DNA of 64,000 nt from Thalassomonas sp. M1454 (GTDB taxonomy: Bacteria > Pseudomonadota > Gammaproteobacteria > Enterobacterales > Alteromonadaceae), in assembly GCF_007097525.1 (NCBI RefSeq), contig NZ_VKDD01000005.1, positions 1-64,000 of the forward strand, given 5' to 3'. Each line of letters opens with the position of its first letter. Within the stretch, counting starts at the first letter, position 1. The notes below the pieces were generated by a model. It saw nothing but the letters and a program-made list of their open reading frames with translations. It did not search any database and was not told the DNA's origin. A program made the translations under genes and the position numbers. This document shows positions 1 to 8,505 of the stretch, in pieces.

Positions 1-45
1 CATTAAGTTAATTTGCTACTAAGTAGCTATGTAAAATCAACATCA

Positions 46-112
46 ATGTGAGTGCCCACACAAATTGCATGATAACTAATTGTTAAAGAGGTTATAAACG
101 TTCGTTTATAAC
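46..112 (-). promoter_or_regulatory. rRNA operon leader antitermination region (boxB-boxA-boxC)
   Basis: Read on the minus strand, a perfect 10-bp inverted repeat with a 2-nt loop (91-112, boxB-like) is followed at once by CTCTTTAACA (81-90), the core of the rrn boxA. A TGTGTGGGCACTC stretch (about 50-62) then matches the conserved boxC part of gammaproteobacterial 16S leaders. This order is the NusB/NusE-dependent antitermination leader of rRNA operons. It implies that a 16S rRNA gene starts just beyond position 1, transcribed leftwards. In E. coli rrnG also lies downstream of clpB in the same orientation, which supports the reading. Confidence 0.88.
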
Positions 113-177
113 AAGAGCAAGTCGCATTCGCTTAACTCTTATTGCTTGTAGCTAACGTTGCCGTTTGCCCGAAGCAG

Positions 178-212
178 GAGGCGCATTATAAGCACCTCAG
201 TTAGGAAGTCAA
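178..212 (-). promoter_or_regulatory. rRNA-type promoter, leader-proximal
   Basis: On the minus strand a -35 TTGACT (207-212), a 16-bp spacer and a consensus -10 TATAAT (185-190) are followed by a GC-rich GCGCCTCC discriminator, typical of stringently controlled rrn P1 promoters. The DNA just upstream on the minus strand is A/T-tract rich (213-250), as expected of an UP element. It lies about 70 bp upstream of the boxB/boxA leader. Confidence 0.88.
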
Positions 213-315
213 CAGCTTTTCAAAAAGAATTTTAAAAAGTTTTTGTTGGCGTTAAATACTAAGTAATTCTTAACATCTAACCTTCTAACCGTTCTTTGGG
301 TTGCCCCGAAGAAGT

Positions 316-350
316 GGAGCGCATTTTATAGATTTGCAGGTGAAGATCAA
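316..350 (-). promoter_or_regulatory. rRNA-type promoter, distal
   Basis: A second minus-strand promoter has -35 TTGATC (345-350), a 16-bp spacer, -10 TAAAAT (323-328) and a GCGCTCC discriminator. Its start-site region resembles that of the leader-proximal promoter (GCGC, then a CTTC/GGG stretch), so the pair looks like a tandem duplication. A-tracts lie upstream (355-385). Both promoters should feed the rRNA operon beyond the left edge. Confidence 0.8.
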
Positions 351-592
351 CACCTTTTTTTAAATAATCGAAAAAAAACTTCCGTTTGATTATTTTTTAA
401 TCTAATGTGTAAATTAACGTTATTAAAACAACTAAATTTAGTCAATTAATTACATATTGGGCATTATTATTTAACGGGTTTAGTCTAACTCATATATAAT
501 AAATGTAGGTTCACTTATTTAAATAGGCATTTTGAATAAGTTTATCTTGTTTCCAAGTCTCAAATAGGTAGTAAATTAAACAAGGAATAAAT

Positions 593-1006
593 ATGAATAG
601 GATATTCTCTTTATTAATCGCATTCATAATTAGCTCACAATCTTTCGCGAAAGATGTGACTGTATATCGTTGGGTTGATGAAAATGGTGTGATCCACTAT
701 ACACAACAACATCCAATTGAAGATGATTACGCTGAAATCAAAATAGATACACACTACTCTCCAATTCAAGCGCCATTAAAGAATGGCATTAAACCTGAAA
801 AAGACGAATTAGCAGATACATCTACTCAAATTGTGCACGCATCAGTGGCTAAATGTAATAACGCTAAAGCAAATCTGAGAACTTTAACTGATTTTGATAA
901 AATTGAAATTACTGATGCCAATGGTAAATCAAGAATTTTAACTGATAAAGAAAAACTAGACCGAATCCGCTCTGTTGAAAAGGATGTACAAGACTATTGT
1001 TATTAG
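593..1006 (+). CDS. DUF4124 domain-containing exported protein
   Basis: This 137-residue protein has a Sec signal peptide (about residues 1-19, ending near SFA-KD). A short DUF4124 module follows: a VYRWVDENGVIHYTQ stretch typical of this periplasmic family, whose function is unknown. Two cysteines remain in the C-terminal half (near residues 88 and 136). An AAGGA ribosome site lies before the ATG. The gene stands alone between the leftward rRNA promoters and the convergent clpB gene, and it ends before a bidirectional terminator. The family call rests on the W-x-D-x-x-G-x-x-x-Y-T pattern; no specific role can be given. Confidence 0.8.
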   Translation: MNRIFSLLIAFIISSQSFAKDVTVYRWVDENGVIHYTQQHPIEDDYAEIKIDTHYSPIQAPLKNGIKPEKDELADTSTQIVHASVAKCNNAKANLRTLTDFDKIEITDANGKSRILTDKEKLDRIRSVEKDVQDYCY

Positions 1007-1050
1007 TCTTTCTAATTTAAACTATTTCACTGCAATCTCATTCCTAAACA

Positions 1051-1082
1051 AAAAGCCTTACTATTTACATAGTAAGGCTTTT
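1051..1082. terminator. Bidirectional intrinsic terminator between DUF4124 gene and clpB
   Basis: A 14-bp stem (1051-1064 with 1069-1082) closed by a TTAC loop has A's on one side and T's on the other. It can therefore terminate both the plus-strand DUF4124 gene and the minus-strand clpB transcript. Confidence 0.85.
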
Positions 1083-1104
1083 GAATATTTGGATATCTGA
1101 TCCG

Positions 1105-3675
1105 TTAGTTAATCACTAGGTTATCATCTTCAACATCGATATTGATAACATCATTTACATTGAATTGGCCATTTAAAATAGCTTGAGCCAATGGGTTTTC
1201 AACATGGCGTTGTATCGCACGTTTCAGTGGTCGTGCCCCAAATACAGGATCAAAACCAGCTTCAGATATCTTAGTTAATGCTTCGTCGCTTACTTCTAAA
1301 CTTATTTGTCTATCCGCTAAACGCTTAGACAGAAGCTTAAGTTGTATCTTAGCTATTTGTTTAATTTGCTCAGCATCTAAAGGATGAAATACAACTGATT
1401 CATCAATACGATTAATAAATTCTGGTTTAAAGTGCTGGCCAACAACACCCATAACAGTATTTCGAAGTTCTTCGTAGCTACTTTCGGTTGATAACTCTTG
1501 AATAAGATCTGATCCCATATTAGATGTCATGATGATCACCGTATTGCGAAAATCAACTGTTCGACCTTGGCCATCAGTGAGACGACCATCATCTAATACT
1601 TGCAGTAATATATTGAAAACATCTGGATGAGCTTTTTCTATTTCATCGAGTAATATTACTGAGTATGGTTTGCGTCTAACAGCTTCTGTAATATAGCCGC
1701 CTTCCTCATAACCTACGTAGCCAGGAGGAGCACCGATCAAACGAGCTACGGAGTGCTTCTCCATAAACTCAGACATATCAACACGAATTAAGGCGTCATC
1801 ACTATCAAATAAAAAGTTAGCTAAAGCTTTAGTTAGCTCGGTTTTACCAACTCCTGTAGGCCCAAGAAACATAAATGAACCAATTGGTTGGTTTGGATCG
1901 GATAAGCCAGCTCGAGATCTTCGAATGGCATCAGATACTGCTGATAAAGCTTCTTTTTGACCAATCACATTTTTTTGTAATGACTGCTCCATAGTAAGAA
2001 GTTTATCTTTTTCACCTTCAAGCATTTTTGCTACAGGTATACCTGTGGCTTTTGATAATACTTCCGCGATTTCAATATCGGTTACTTTATTACGAATAAG
2101 TACGGTTTCAACCACTTCAGATGTACTTGATGATTCAAGTTGCTTTTCTAGTTCAGGAATACGGCCGTACTGTAATTCTGACATTCGATTTAAATCACCA
2201 GCACGATGAGCAATTTCAAGATCCATTCTTGCTTGTTCAAGATCAGCTTTTATCGCCTGCGTGCCATATAAGGATGCTTTTTCTTTTTTCCAAACTTGCT
2301 CGAGTTGATCAAATTCAGTTTGACTAGCGGTTATTTGCTCATTAAGCAAAGCCAGCCTTTTTTTCGATGCATCATCTGATTCTTTCTCTAACGCTTTTTG
2401 CTCAAGCATCAGCTGGATTAAACGTCGCTCAAGACGATCAAGCTCTTCTGGCTTTGAGTCCATTTGCATGCGAATACTTGATGCAGCTTCGTCGATTAAA
2501 TCGATTGCTTTATCGGGTAACTGACGATCGCTCACATAACGATGGGATAATGTTGCTGCAGAAACAATTGCAGGGTCGGTGATCTCAACACTATGGTGTA
2601 ATTCATAACGCTCTTTTAAACCACGTAATATAGCAATGGTATCTTCAACACTTGGCTCATCGACCAATACTTTTTGAAAACGTCGCTCAAGCGCTGCATC
2701 TTTTTCAATATATTGACGGTACTCATCTAACGTTGTTGCACCAACACAATGTAAATCACCACGGGCAAGTGCAGGTTTTAACATATTGCTCGCATCCATG
2801 GCACCGTCAGATTTTCCTGCGCCAACCATAGTATGTAATTCATCAATGAAGAGAATCACTTCCCCTTCTTCTTTCGCTAGCTCACTGAGAACAGCTTTTA
2901 AGCGTTCTTCAAATTCACCACGATACTTAGCGCCGGCAATAAGAGCTCCCATGTCTAATGATAAAACTTGTTTGTTCTTTAATCCTTCCGATACTTCGCC
3001 ATTAACAATACGTTGCGCTAAGCCTTCAACAATGGCAGTTTTACCAACACCAGGTTGACCAATTAATACCGGGTTGTTTTTTGTTCTACGTTGTAAAACT
3101 TGAACTGTTCGGCGGATCTCTTCATCACGGCCAATCACCGGATCTAATTTACCTTGCTCTGCTCGCTCGGTTAAATTAACCGTATATTTATCTAATGCTT
3201 GGCGAGTATCTTCAGCATTAGGGTCATCAACCGTTTGACCTCCACGAACCTTTTCAATTGCCGCTTTTACTTCTTTTTCATTAAGGCCTAATTGTTTTAG
3301 CAATTGACCTAACTTGCCTTTGTCTTGCAGTGCAGCCAAGATAAACATTTCTGATGAAATAAATTTATCATTTTGCTTTTGTGCTAACTTGTCACATAAA
3401 TTAATGATGTTGCCTAATTGGTTGGAGACTTGCACTTCTCCCCCGCTACCTTCTACTTTGGCAGTATTATCTAGGATTGTGGCAAGACTTGCGCGAAAGC
3501 TCGTGACATCAACACCTAAATTTTTCAACAATGGGAGCACTGTGCCACCTGATTGATTGATTAGTGCCAGCATTAAATGAACAGGTTCAATAAATTGATG
3601 ATCTTTGCCCAAAGCTAAAGACTGAGCATCTGCTAGGGCTTGTTGGAATTTTTGAGTAAGGCGATCTAAACGCAT
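1105..3675 (-). CDS. clpB: ATP-dependent disaggregase ClpB
   Basis: This 856-residue Hsp100 chaperone works with DnaK/DnaJ to pull proteins out of aggregates in the cytoplasm. The order is complete: Clp N domain (about 1-145), first AAA+ domain with Walker A GQPGVGKT (206-213), the ClpB coiled-coil M domain (about 400-520), second AAA+ domain with GPTGVGKT (near 603) and the C-terminal D2-small domain. The N-terminus MRLDRLT and the length match E. coli ClpB, so the start is secure, with AGGAGA just upstream. A candidate sigma-32 promoter precedes it. The gene lies upstream of the rRNA operon and downstream of pgeF, as in many Gammaproteobacteria. Confidence 0.98.
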   Translation of the reverse strand: MRLDRLTQKFQQALADAQSLALGKDHQFIEPVHLMLALINQSGGTVLPLLKNLGVDVTSFRASLATILDNTAKVEGSGGEVQVSNQLGNIINLCDKLAQKQNDKFISSEMFILAALQDKGKLGQLLKQLGLNEKEVKAAIEKVRGGQTVDDPNAEDTRQALDKYTVNLTERAEQGKLDPVIGRDEEIRRTVQVLQRRTKNNPVLIGQPGVGKTAIVEGLAQRIVNGEVSEGLKNKQVLSLDMGALIAGAKYRGEFEERLKAVLSELAKEEGEVILFIDELHTMVGAGKSDGAMDASNMLKPALARGDLHCVGATTLDEYRQYIEKDAALERRFQKVLVDEPSVEDTIAILRGLKERYELHHSVEITDPAIVSAATLSHRYVSDRQLPDKAIDLIDEAASSIRMQMDSKPEELDRLERRLIQLMLEQKALEKESDDASKKRLALLNEQITASQTEFDQLEQVWKKEKASLYGTQAIKADLEQARMDLEIAHRAGDLNRMSELQYGRIPELEKQLESSSTSEVVETVLIRNKVTDIEIAEVLSKATGIPVAKMLEGEKDKLLTMEQSLQKNVIGQKEALSAVSDAIRRSRAGLSDPNQPIGSFMFLGPTGVGKTELTKALANFLFDSDDALIRVDMSEFMEKHSVARLIGAPPGYVGYEEGGYITEAVRRKPYSVILLDEIEKAHPDVFNILLQVLDDGRLTDGQGRTVDFRNTVIIMTSNMGSDLIQELSTESSYEELRNTVMGVVGQHFKPEFINRIDESVVFHPLDAEQIKQIAKIQLKLLSKRLADRQISLEVSDEALTKISEAGFDPVFGARPLKRAIQRHVENPLAQAILNGQFNVNDVINIDVEDDNLVIN

Positions 3676-3717
3676 AAATATCTCCTAAACGATCAATAAA
3701 ATAACTTCTTACTTAAG

Positions 3718-3745
3718 AGATAGGTACGAGGAAGGTAATTTTCAA
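3718..3745 (-). promoter_or_regulatory. Candidate heat-shock (sigma-32) promoter of clpB
   Basis: On the minus strand TTGAAA (3740-3745), a 14-bp spacer and ACCTATCT (3718-3725) resemble the sigma-32 consensus (TTGAAA, 13-15 bp, CCCCATNT; 6 of 8 at -10). It lies 43 bp upstream of the clpB start, where a heat-shock promoter is expected. The assignment is by pattern only. Confidence 0.5.
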
Positions 3746-3850
3746 TATCTAGATACTAGTTTGAAAGGTAAACTTGTTTTAAATCAAATTTTAATAGAGT
3801 GTAAACTAGCCATTGTACTATGGAATTTTAATGTTATTACTAGTCTTTGC

Positions 3851-4588
3851 TTAGGCTTGAATTGAAATCAAACTTGCCATACGGCCGGTTTTTCCGTCAC
3901 GGCGATAAGAGAAGTATTTATCAGCTTGCGTTAATGTACACTCAGCAAGCGCATCAATAGAATTAACGCAGTTACAAGTTAACAAATATCGAGCGATTGC
4001 CTGTAAATCAGCTAGATATTTGTCATTGCCTTGCTCAATAAAACAATTTTCTAACTTTACATCAAGTGATAAAAACTTAGCTTTTACTTCGGCGCCAACC
4101 TCGAAGGTTGAACTGCCAATACAAGGGCCTAACCAAGCTTTAACACTTGTACCTTTACAACTAAATTTATCTAAAGTATTGGCAATAATATTAGCAGCCA
4201 AAGGTTTCCAACCACCATGAACCGCAGCAATCTCATCGCCTTGTTGATTTACTAGTAATATAGGTAAACAATCGGCAGTAAGTATGGCTAAAGTGATATT
4301 TTTAGATTTTGTAAAAGCCGCATCGGCTGTAATCGGAGTTTGCTGGTGTATAGTTACTTCAACGACATCACCACCATGGACTTGATTCAACCATTGAATA
4401 GGTTGTTTTGAATTAAATTGCTGACTAAGACGCTGCCTGTTTAGTTGAACATGTTCAATATTATCTGCAACATGATCACCTAAATTAAAACTATCAAAAG
4501 GCGGTAAACTAATACCACCTTGTCTTGATGTAGTTGCTGCTAAGACATTTGTTAGCCTTGGCCAATTGATATCAATGATTGAATTCAT
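3851..4588 (-). CDS. pgeF: Peptidoglycan editing factor PgeF (YfiH, multicopper-type laccase-fold family)
   Basis: This 245-residue protein belongs to the YfiH/PgeF (DUF152, Cu-oxidase_4) family. In E. coli the family removes L-Ser wrongly built into peptidoglycan precursors; members have also been called polyphenol oxidases or purine nucleosidases. The conserved metal/active-site stretches are present: NQVHGGDVV near residue 65, TADCLPIL near 104, VHGGWK near 119 and GPCIGSSTFEVG near 153. There is no signal peptide, so it is cytoplasmic. It starts 10 bp after rluD ends and is probably co-transcribed with it, the usual rluD-pgeF pairing. The in vivo reaction of this homologue is inferred from E. 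coli. Confidence 0.93.
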   Translation of the reverse strand: MNSIIDINWPRLTNVLAATTSRQGGISLPPFDSFNLGDHVADNIEHVQLNRQRLSQQFNSKQPIQWLNQVHGGDVVEVTIHQQTPITADAAFTKSKNITLAILTADCLPILLVNQQGDEIAAVHGGWKPLAANIIANTLDKFSCKGTSVKAWLGPCIGSSTFEVGAEVKAKFLSLDVKLENCFIEQGNDKYLADLQAIARYLLTCNCVNSIDALAECTLTQADKYFSYRRDGKTGRMASLISIQA

Positions 4589-4598
4589 TTAACTAAAA

Positions 4599-5573
4599 TT
4601 AGAAGTCTTCAACAATATTTAACTTAGCATCTTCTTGCAGTGCAAGAGCAACTTTAACCATGTCGTCAGGTACAGGTGCTGTCCAAGTCATTAGCTCACC
4701 AGTGATAGGATGATAAAGTGATAACAATGCAGCATGTAACGCTTGTCGCTTAAAGCCTCGTAATATTTCTCTTAGTTCTTCACTTGCATTTTTAGGCGGT
4801 CTTGGGCGACCACCATAAACAGGATCACCAACAAGAGGGTGTTGAATATGAGACATATGTACACGGATCTGGTGAGTACGACCAGTTTCTAGGCGCAACC
4901 TTAAACGAGTGTGTAAACGGTATTTTTCAACCACACGATAATGAGTTACTGATGGACGACCAGATAAAACAACCGCCATATGAGTACGCTTGGTAGCATG
5001 ACGTCCAATAGGCTCATCTACTACACCGCCGGCAGTCATGATGCCATTGGCAATTGCTTCATATTCTCGAGTTATTTCTCTTGCCTGAAGAGACTCAACA
5101 AGGTTTGTTTGTGCAGCAATTGTTTTTGCTACAACCATTAAGCCAGTTGTATCTTTATCAAGACGATGAACAATACCTGCACGAGGCAACTTATCTTGCT
5201 CAGGGCAATGGTGTAATAAAGCATTTAATACAGTGCCGTCAGGATTACCTGCTCCAGGGTGAACAACTAAGCCAGCTGGTTTATTAATAACTAAGATATC
5301 ATCATCTTCATAGACAATATCTAACTTAATATCTTGTGCTTTATAATGAACTTCAACTTCAACGGCTGCATTAATACTGATAGTTTCGCCACCCATCATT
5401 TTTTCACGGGCACGAGTTACCACTTCACCATTAACTTGCACACTACCATCTAAAATCCAATCTTTTAGACGAGAGCGAGAATAATCCGGGAACATTTGCG
5501 CAATAGTTTGGTCTAGACGTTTACCTAAACACGAATCTGGAACGATATCCTGATGTTGAATTTTTTCAGCCAT
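4599..5573 (-). CDS. rluD: 23S rRNA pseudouridine(1911/1915/1917) synthase RluD
   Basis: This 324-residue RluA-family enzyme makes the three pseudouridines in helix 69 of 23S rRNA. An N-terminal S4 RNA-binding domain (about residues 15-75, with SRSRLKDWILDGSVQVNG) precedes the catalytic domain. That domain carries GIVHRLDKDTTGLMVVAK (near residue 135; the Asp of HRLD is catalytic) and a later RTHQIRVH motif. Length and domain order are normal. It is divergent from bamD, with a 211-bp intergenic region holding the promoters of both, and is followed closely by pgeF. Confidence 0.97.
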   Translation of the reverse strand: MAEKIQHQDIVPDSCLGKRLDQTIAQMFPDYSRSRLKDWILDGSVQVNGEVVTRAREKMMGGETISINAAVEVEVHYKAQDIKLDIVYEDDDILVINKPAGLVVHPGAGNPDGTVLNALLHHCPEQDKLPRAGIVHRLDKDTTGLMVVAKTIAAQTNLVESLQAREITREYEAIANGIMTAGGVVDEPIGRHATKRTHMAVVLSGRPSVTHYRVVEKYRLHTRLRLRLETGRTHQIRVHMSHIQHPLVGDPVYGGRPRPPKNASEELREILRGFKRQALHAALLSLYHPITGELMTWTAPVPDDMVKVALALQEDAKLNIVEDF

Positions 5574-5784
5574 TGAAGTCTCTATTAATTAATACCTCAA
5601 TACCCATACGGTACGATTATAGCCACTGTATTTGAGTATCATTGGTAAATATTTAATACTGCATTTATTTAGCACTGTGCAATGCACTAAAGCTAGGTTA
5701 GAATGCTAAGTATTATTCGATTTAAGTATTTTACCTGCTTTATGCGGGGCTTTCACAATTATTTTAAGCAGACATCCAAAATTT

Positions 5785-6549
5785 ATGAACAAGTTTACAA
5801 TAAAAATTCTAACTCTTACGTTTTTTCTAGGCTTAGCAGGCTGTTCATCTTCACCAGAAGATGTTGAAAAAGTTCCTGATAAATCTGCACAAGCGCTTTA
5901 TTTAGATGCAAAGAGTGCTTTAGATAATGGCTTATACCAAAAAGCTATTCCAATTTTATCAGCGATTGATTCTCGCTACCCTTTTGGTGCTATTTCTCAT
6001 CAGGTACAACTTGATTTAATTTATGCTTATTACAAATCAGGAAATACAGCACAAGGTATTGCTTTAGTAGAAAGGTTTTTAAGACTAAACCCTAGCCATA
6101 AAAATGTAGATTACGTTTATTACATGCGTGGTTTAATGCACCTTTCTAACGAAGAAAATCTTTTCCAAGAAATGGCAGGAATCGACAGAAGTGACAGAGA
6201 TCCAGTACACGCGCGCTCTGCATTTACTGACTTTAGAACAATTTTAACTTTATACCCTGATAGTAAATACGCCCCAGACTCTCGCAAAAGGCTTATTGCT
6301 ATCAAAAGTCGCTTAGCTGATTATGAAATTGCTGCAGCCCGTTTCTTTATTGAGCGAAAAGCTTATGCTGCTGCTGCGAACCGTGCCCGTTATATTGTTG
6401 AATACTTCCCTGGTGGTGATCAAGTTGAAGATGCATTGGTTATTATGATTGAATGTTATGGAATTCTTGGTCTTGATGACTTACAAAAAAATGCTCGTCA
6501 AGTATTATCGGTTAACTACCCTAATAACGAAATGGTGAAAGGGCTTTAA
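5785..6549 (+). CDS. bamD: Outer membrane protein assembly factor BamD
   Basis: This 254-residue lipoprotein has a signal peptide ending in a LAGC lipobox (Cys about residue 20). BamD is the essential lipoprotein of the BAM complex that inserts beta-barrel proteins into the outer membrane. The mature part consists of TPR-like helical repeats (for example ALYLDAKSALDNGLYQKAIP, later YAPDSRKRL), as in E. coli BamD/YfiO. Divergence from rluD is the conserved gammaproteobacterial arrangement. It is monocistronic, ending at a strong terminator. Confidence 0.96.
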   Translation: MNKFTIKILTLTFFLGLAGCSSSPEDVEKVPDKSAQALYLDAKSALDNGLYQKAIPILSAIDSRYPFGAISHQVQLDLIYAYYKSGNTAQGIALVERFLRLNPSHKNVDYVYYMRGLMHLSNEENLFQEMAGIDRSDRDPVHARSAFTDFRTILTLYPDSKYAPDSRKRLIAIKSRLADYEIAAARFFIERKAYAAAANRARYIVEYFPGGDQVEDALVIMIECYGILGLDDLQKNARQVLSVNYPNNEMVKGL

Positions 6550-6575
6550 AGCTAGATACTAGATATTTTAACTAC

Positions 6576-6604
6576 AAAAAAAGCGTGCATGGCACGCTTT
6601 TTTT
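6576..6604. terminator. Bidirectional terminator between bamD and glnB
   Basis: A GCGTGC/GCACGC stem (6583-6588 with 6592-6597) is extended by an A-run on the left and a T-run on the right. It serves the convergent bamD (plus) and glnB (minus) transcripts. Confidence 0.85.
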
Positions 6605-6621
6605 ATGAGTAAAGAAAAGAG

Positions 6622-6996
<375 letters not shown>

Positions 6997-7144
6997 CTAA
7001 CTAAAATTTCGCTAAGATAAATAGCTAGTTATAAAAATAATTAATAAAAATGCTTATAACTTAGATTTTTTCAATTTACACAGTAGTAAGCCAACATTAT
7101 CATAGTTAGAATATAGACATTAAAAATAACCTTTAAGGCCCCAT

Positions 7145-7978
7145 ATGAACCGCCAAGCTATAATAGCTGAAATGAAAGTATTAGCTGAGATTGATCCTCA
7201 ATTTGAAATTACTCGCCGTGTGAATTTTATTAAGCAGCAATTAGTTAACTCTGGATTACAACACTTGATTTTAGGGATCAGTGGTGGCGTTGATTCATCT
7301 ACCTGTGGCCGCTTGGCTCAGCTAGCTGTTAACGAATTAAATAAAGAACAATCAAAAGTTACATATAAATTTATCGCGGTACGACTACCTTATAACGTAC
7401 AAGCGGATGAAGATGATGCCCAATTAGCGGTTAAGTTTATTCAGCCAAGCCACTGTGTATCGACTAATATCATGCAAGGCGCTGACGGTATTCACAATGA
7501 AGCGGTAAGCGTTTTAGCAGAAAATGGCTTACTTGATGCAAATGAGCATCGTTTAGATTTTTCAAAAGGTAATGTGAAAGCTCGCACCCGTATGGTAATG
7601 CAATATCATTTAGCAGGTATTTTAGGCGGCCTAGTAATTGGTACTGATCATAGTGCTGAAAATATTACCGGCTTTTACACTAAATGGGGCGATGGCGCAT
7701 GTGATTTAGTGCCATTATTTGGCTTAAGTAAGCGTCAAGTTCGTTTATTAGCTAAAACCTTAGGTGCACCAGAAAAACTTGTCGTTAAAGCTCCTACAGC
7801 TGATTTAGAAGAGTTAGCACCAGGTAAAGAAGATGAAGTTGCACTTGGCTTAAGCTATAACAACATTGATGATTTCTTAGAGGGTAAGGACATAGATTCT
7901 TCAGTGGAAGATAAGTTAGTTGCTATCTTTAACAATACTCAACATAAACGCCAAGCTATTCCAACTATTTACGATTAA
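7145..7978 (+). CDS. nadE: NH3-dependent NAD+ synthetase
   Basis: This 277-residue enzyme adenylates deamido-NAD and amidates it with ammonia, the last step of NAD biosynthesis. The N-type ATP pyrophosphatase P-loop SGGVDSS is at residues 46-52. [22 protein letters not shown] (near residue 177) and the PTADLEEL stretch are characteristic of the short, ammonia-dependent NadE; there is no glutaminase domain. Length matches E. coli NadE. It stands alone between divergent glnB and a terminator facing the pilin cluster. Confidence 0.97.
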   Translation: MNRQAIIAEMKVLAEIDPQFEITRRVNFIKQQLVNSGLQHLILGISGGVDSSTCGRLAQLAVNELNKEQSKVTYKFIAVRLPYNVQADEDDAQLAVKFIQPSHCVSTNIMQGADGIHNEAVSVLAENGLLDANEHRLDFSKGNVKARTRMVMQYHLAGILGGLVIGTDHSAENITGFYTKWGDGACDLVPLFGLSKRQVRLLAKTLGAPEKLVVKAPTADLEELAPGKEDEVALGLSYNNIDDFLEGKDIDSSVEDKLVAIFNNTQHKRQAIPTIYD

Positions 7979-8011
7979 TCTAGCTTCCAGCTAAATTTTA
8001 TCTACATATAA

Positions 8012-8041
8012 AAAAAGACCTTCATTATTGAAGGTCTTTTT
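8012..8041. terminator. Bidirectional terminator between nadE and minor pilin set A
   Basis: GACCTTCA/TGAAGGTC arms (8017-8024 with 8029-8036) around a TTAT loop are flanked by A's and T's. It serves nadE on the plus strand and the pilin operon on the minus strand. Confidence 0.85.
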
Positions 8042-8070
8042 AGTTAAAAATAGTTAATCTTTACTTTAGG

Positions 8071-8505
8071 TTACCAACAAGCTTCTGGCGCTTTTAAACC
8101 TTTTGGATTTGAAGCGTTCACCGTTACTGTCATTGACAAACAAGCTGTGTCTTTAAGTTGTGCCCCTTTCGCGCTAGCGGTTAGTACATAGGCATTTCCT
8201 GTTGCGCCACTTATTGAAAATGTATAATAGCCATTCTCACTTGTACTACGACCCTTTACAGTAGCATTAGCACAACTATTTGCTGCACCAATGGTACTAC
8301 CGTAAGTTGTACAGCTTGTTCTCAATTTGCTTTGTGATAACGCCAGTTCAACTAAACCACCACGGGCATCAGCGCGACGCGACTTCTTGATTGATTCACT
8401 AAACGAAGGATATGCAATACCGGCAATAATACCGATAATAGCAACAACAATCATTAACTCAATTAAGGTAAAACCTTTATTTTTGTTTTTATTTATTAAG
8501 GACAT
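8071..8505 (-). CDS. pilE: Type IV minor pilin PilE-like (set A)
   Basis: This 144-residue prepilin has a type III leader ending at G/FTLIELMIVVAIIGIIAGIAYP (Glu5 present). This is the hydrophobic helix cleaved and methylated by PilD. The body holds four cysteines, in two pairs able to form the disulphides usual in PilE/ComP-like minor pilins. It is the last gene of the fimT-pilW-pilX-pilV-pilE operon and overlaps pilV by 10 bp, implying coupled translation. Such minor pilins prime type IV pilus assembly and sit at its tip together with PilY1. The name reflects position and family, not a proven role. Confidence 0.9.
   Translation of the reverse strand: MSLINKNKNKGFTLIELMIVVAIIGIIAGIAYPSFSESIKKSRRADARGGLVELALSQSKLRTSCTTYGSTIGAANSCANATVKGRSTSENGYYTFSISGATGNAYVLTASAKGAQLKDTACLSMTVTVNASNPKGLKAPEACW

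Noticed and set aside
91-112. Perfect inverted repeat considered as an insertion sequence end
   Set aside because: It lies immediately before boxA in an rRNA leader, and is best explained as boxB.
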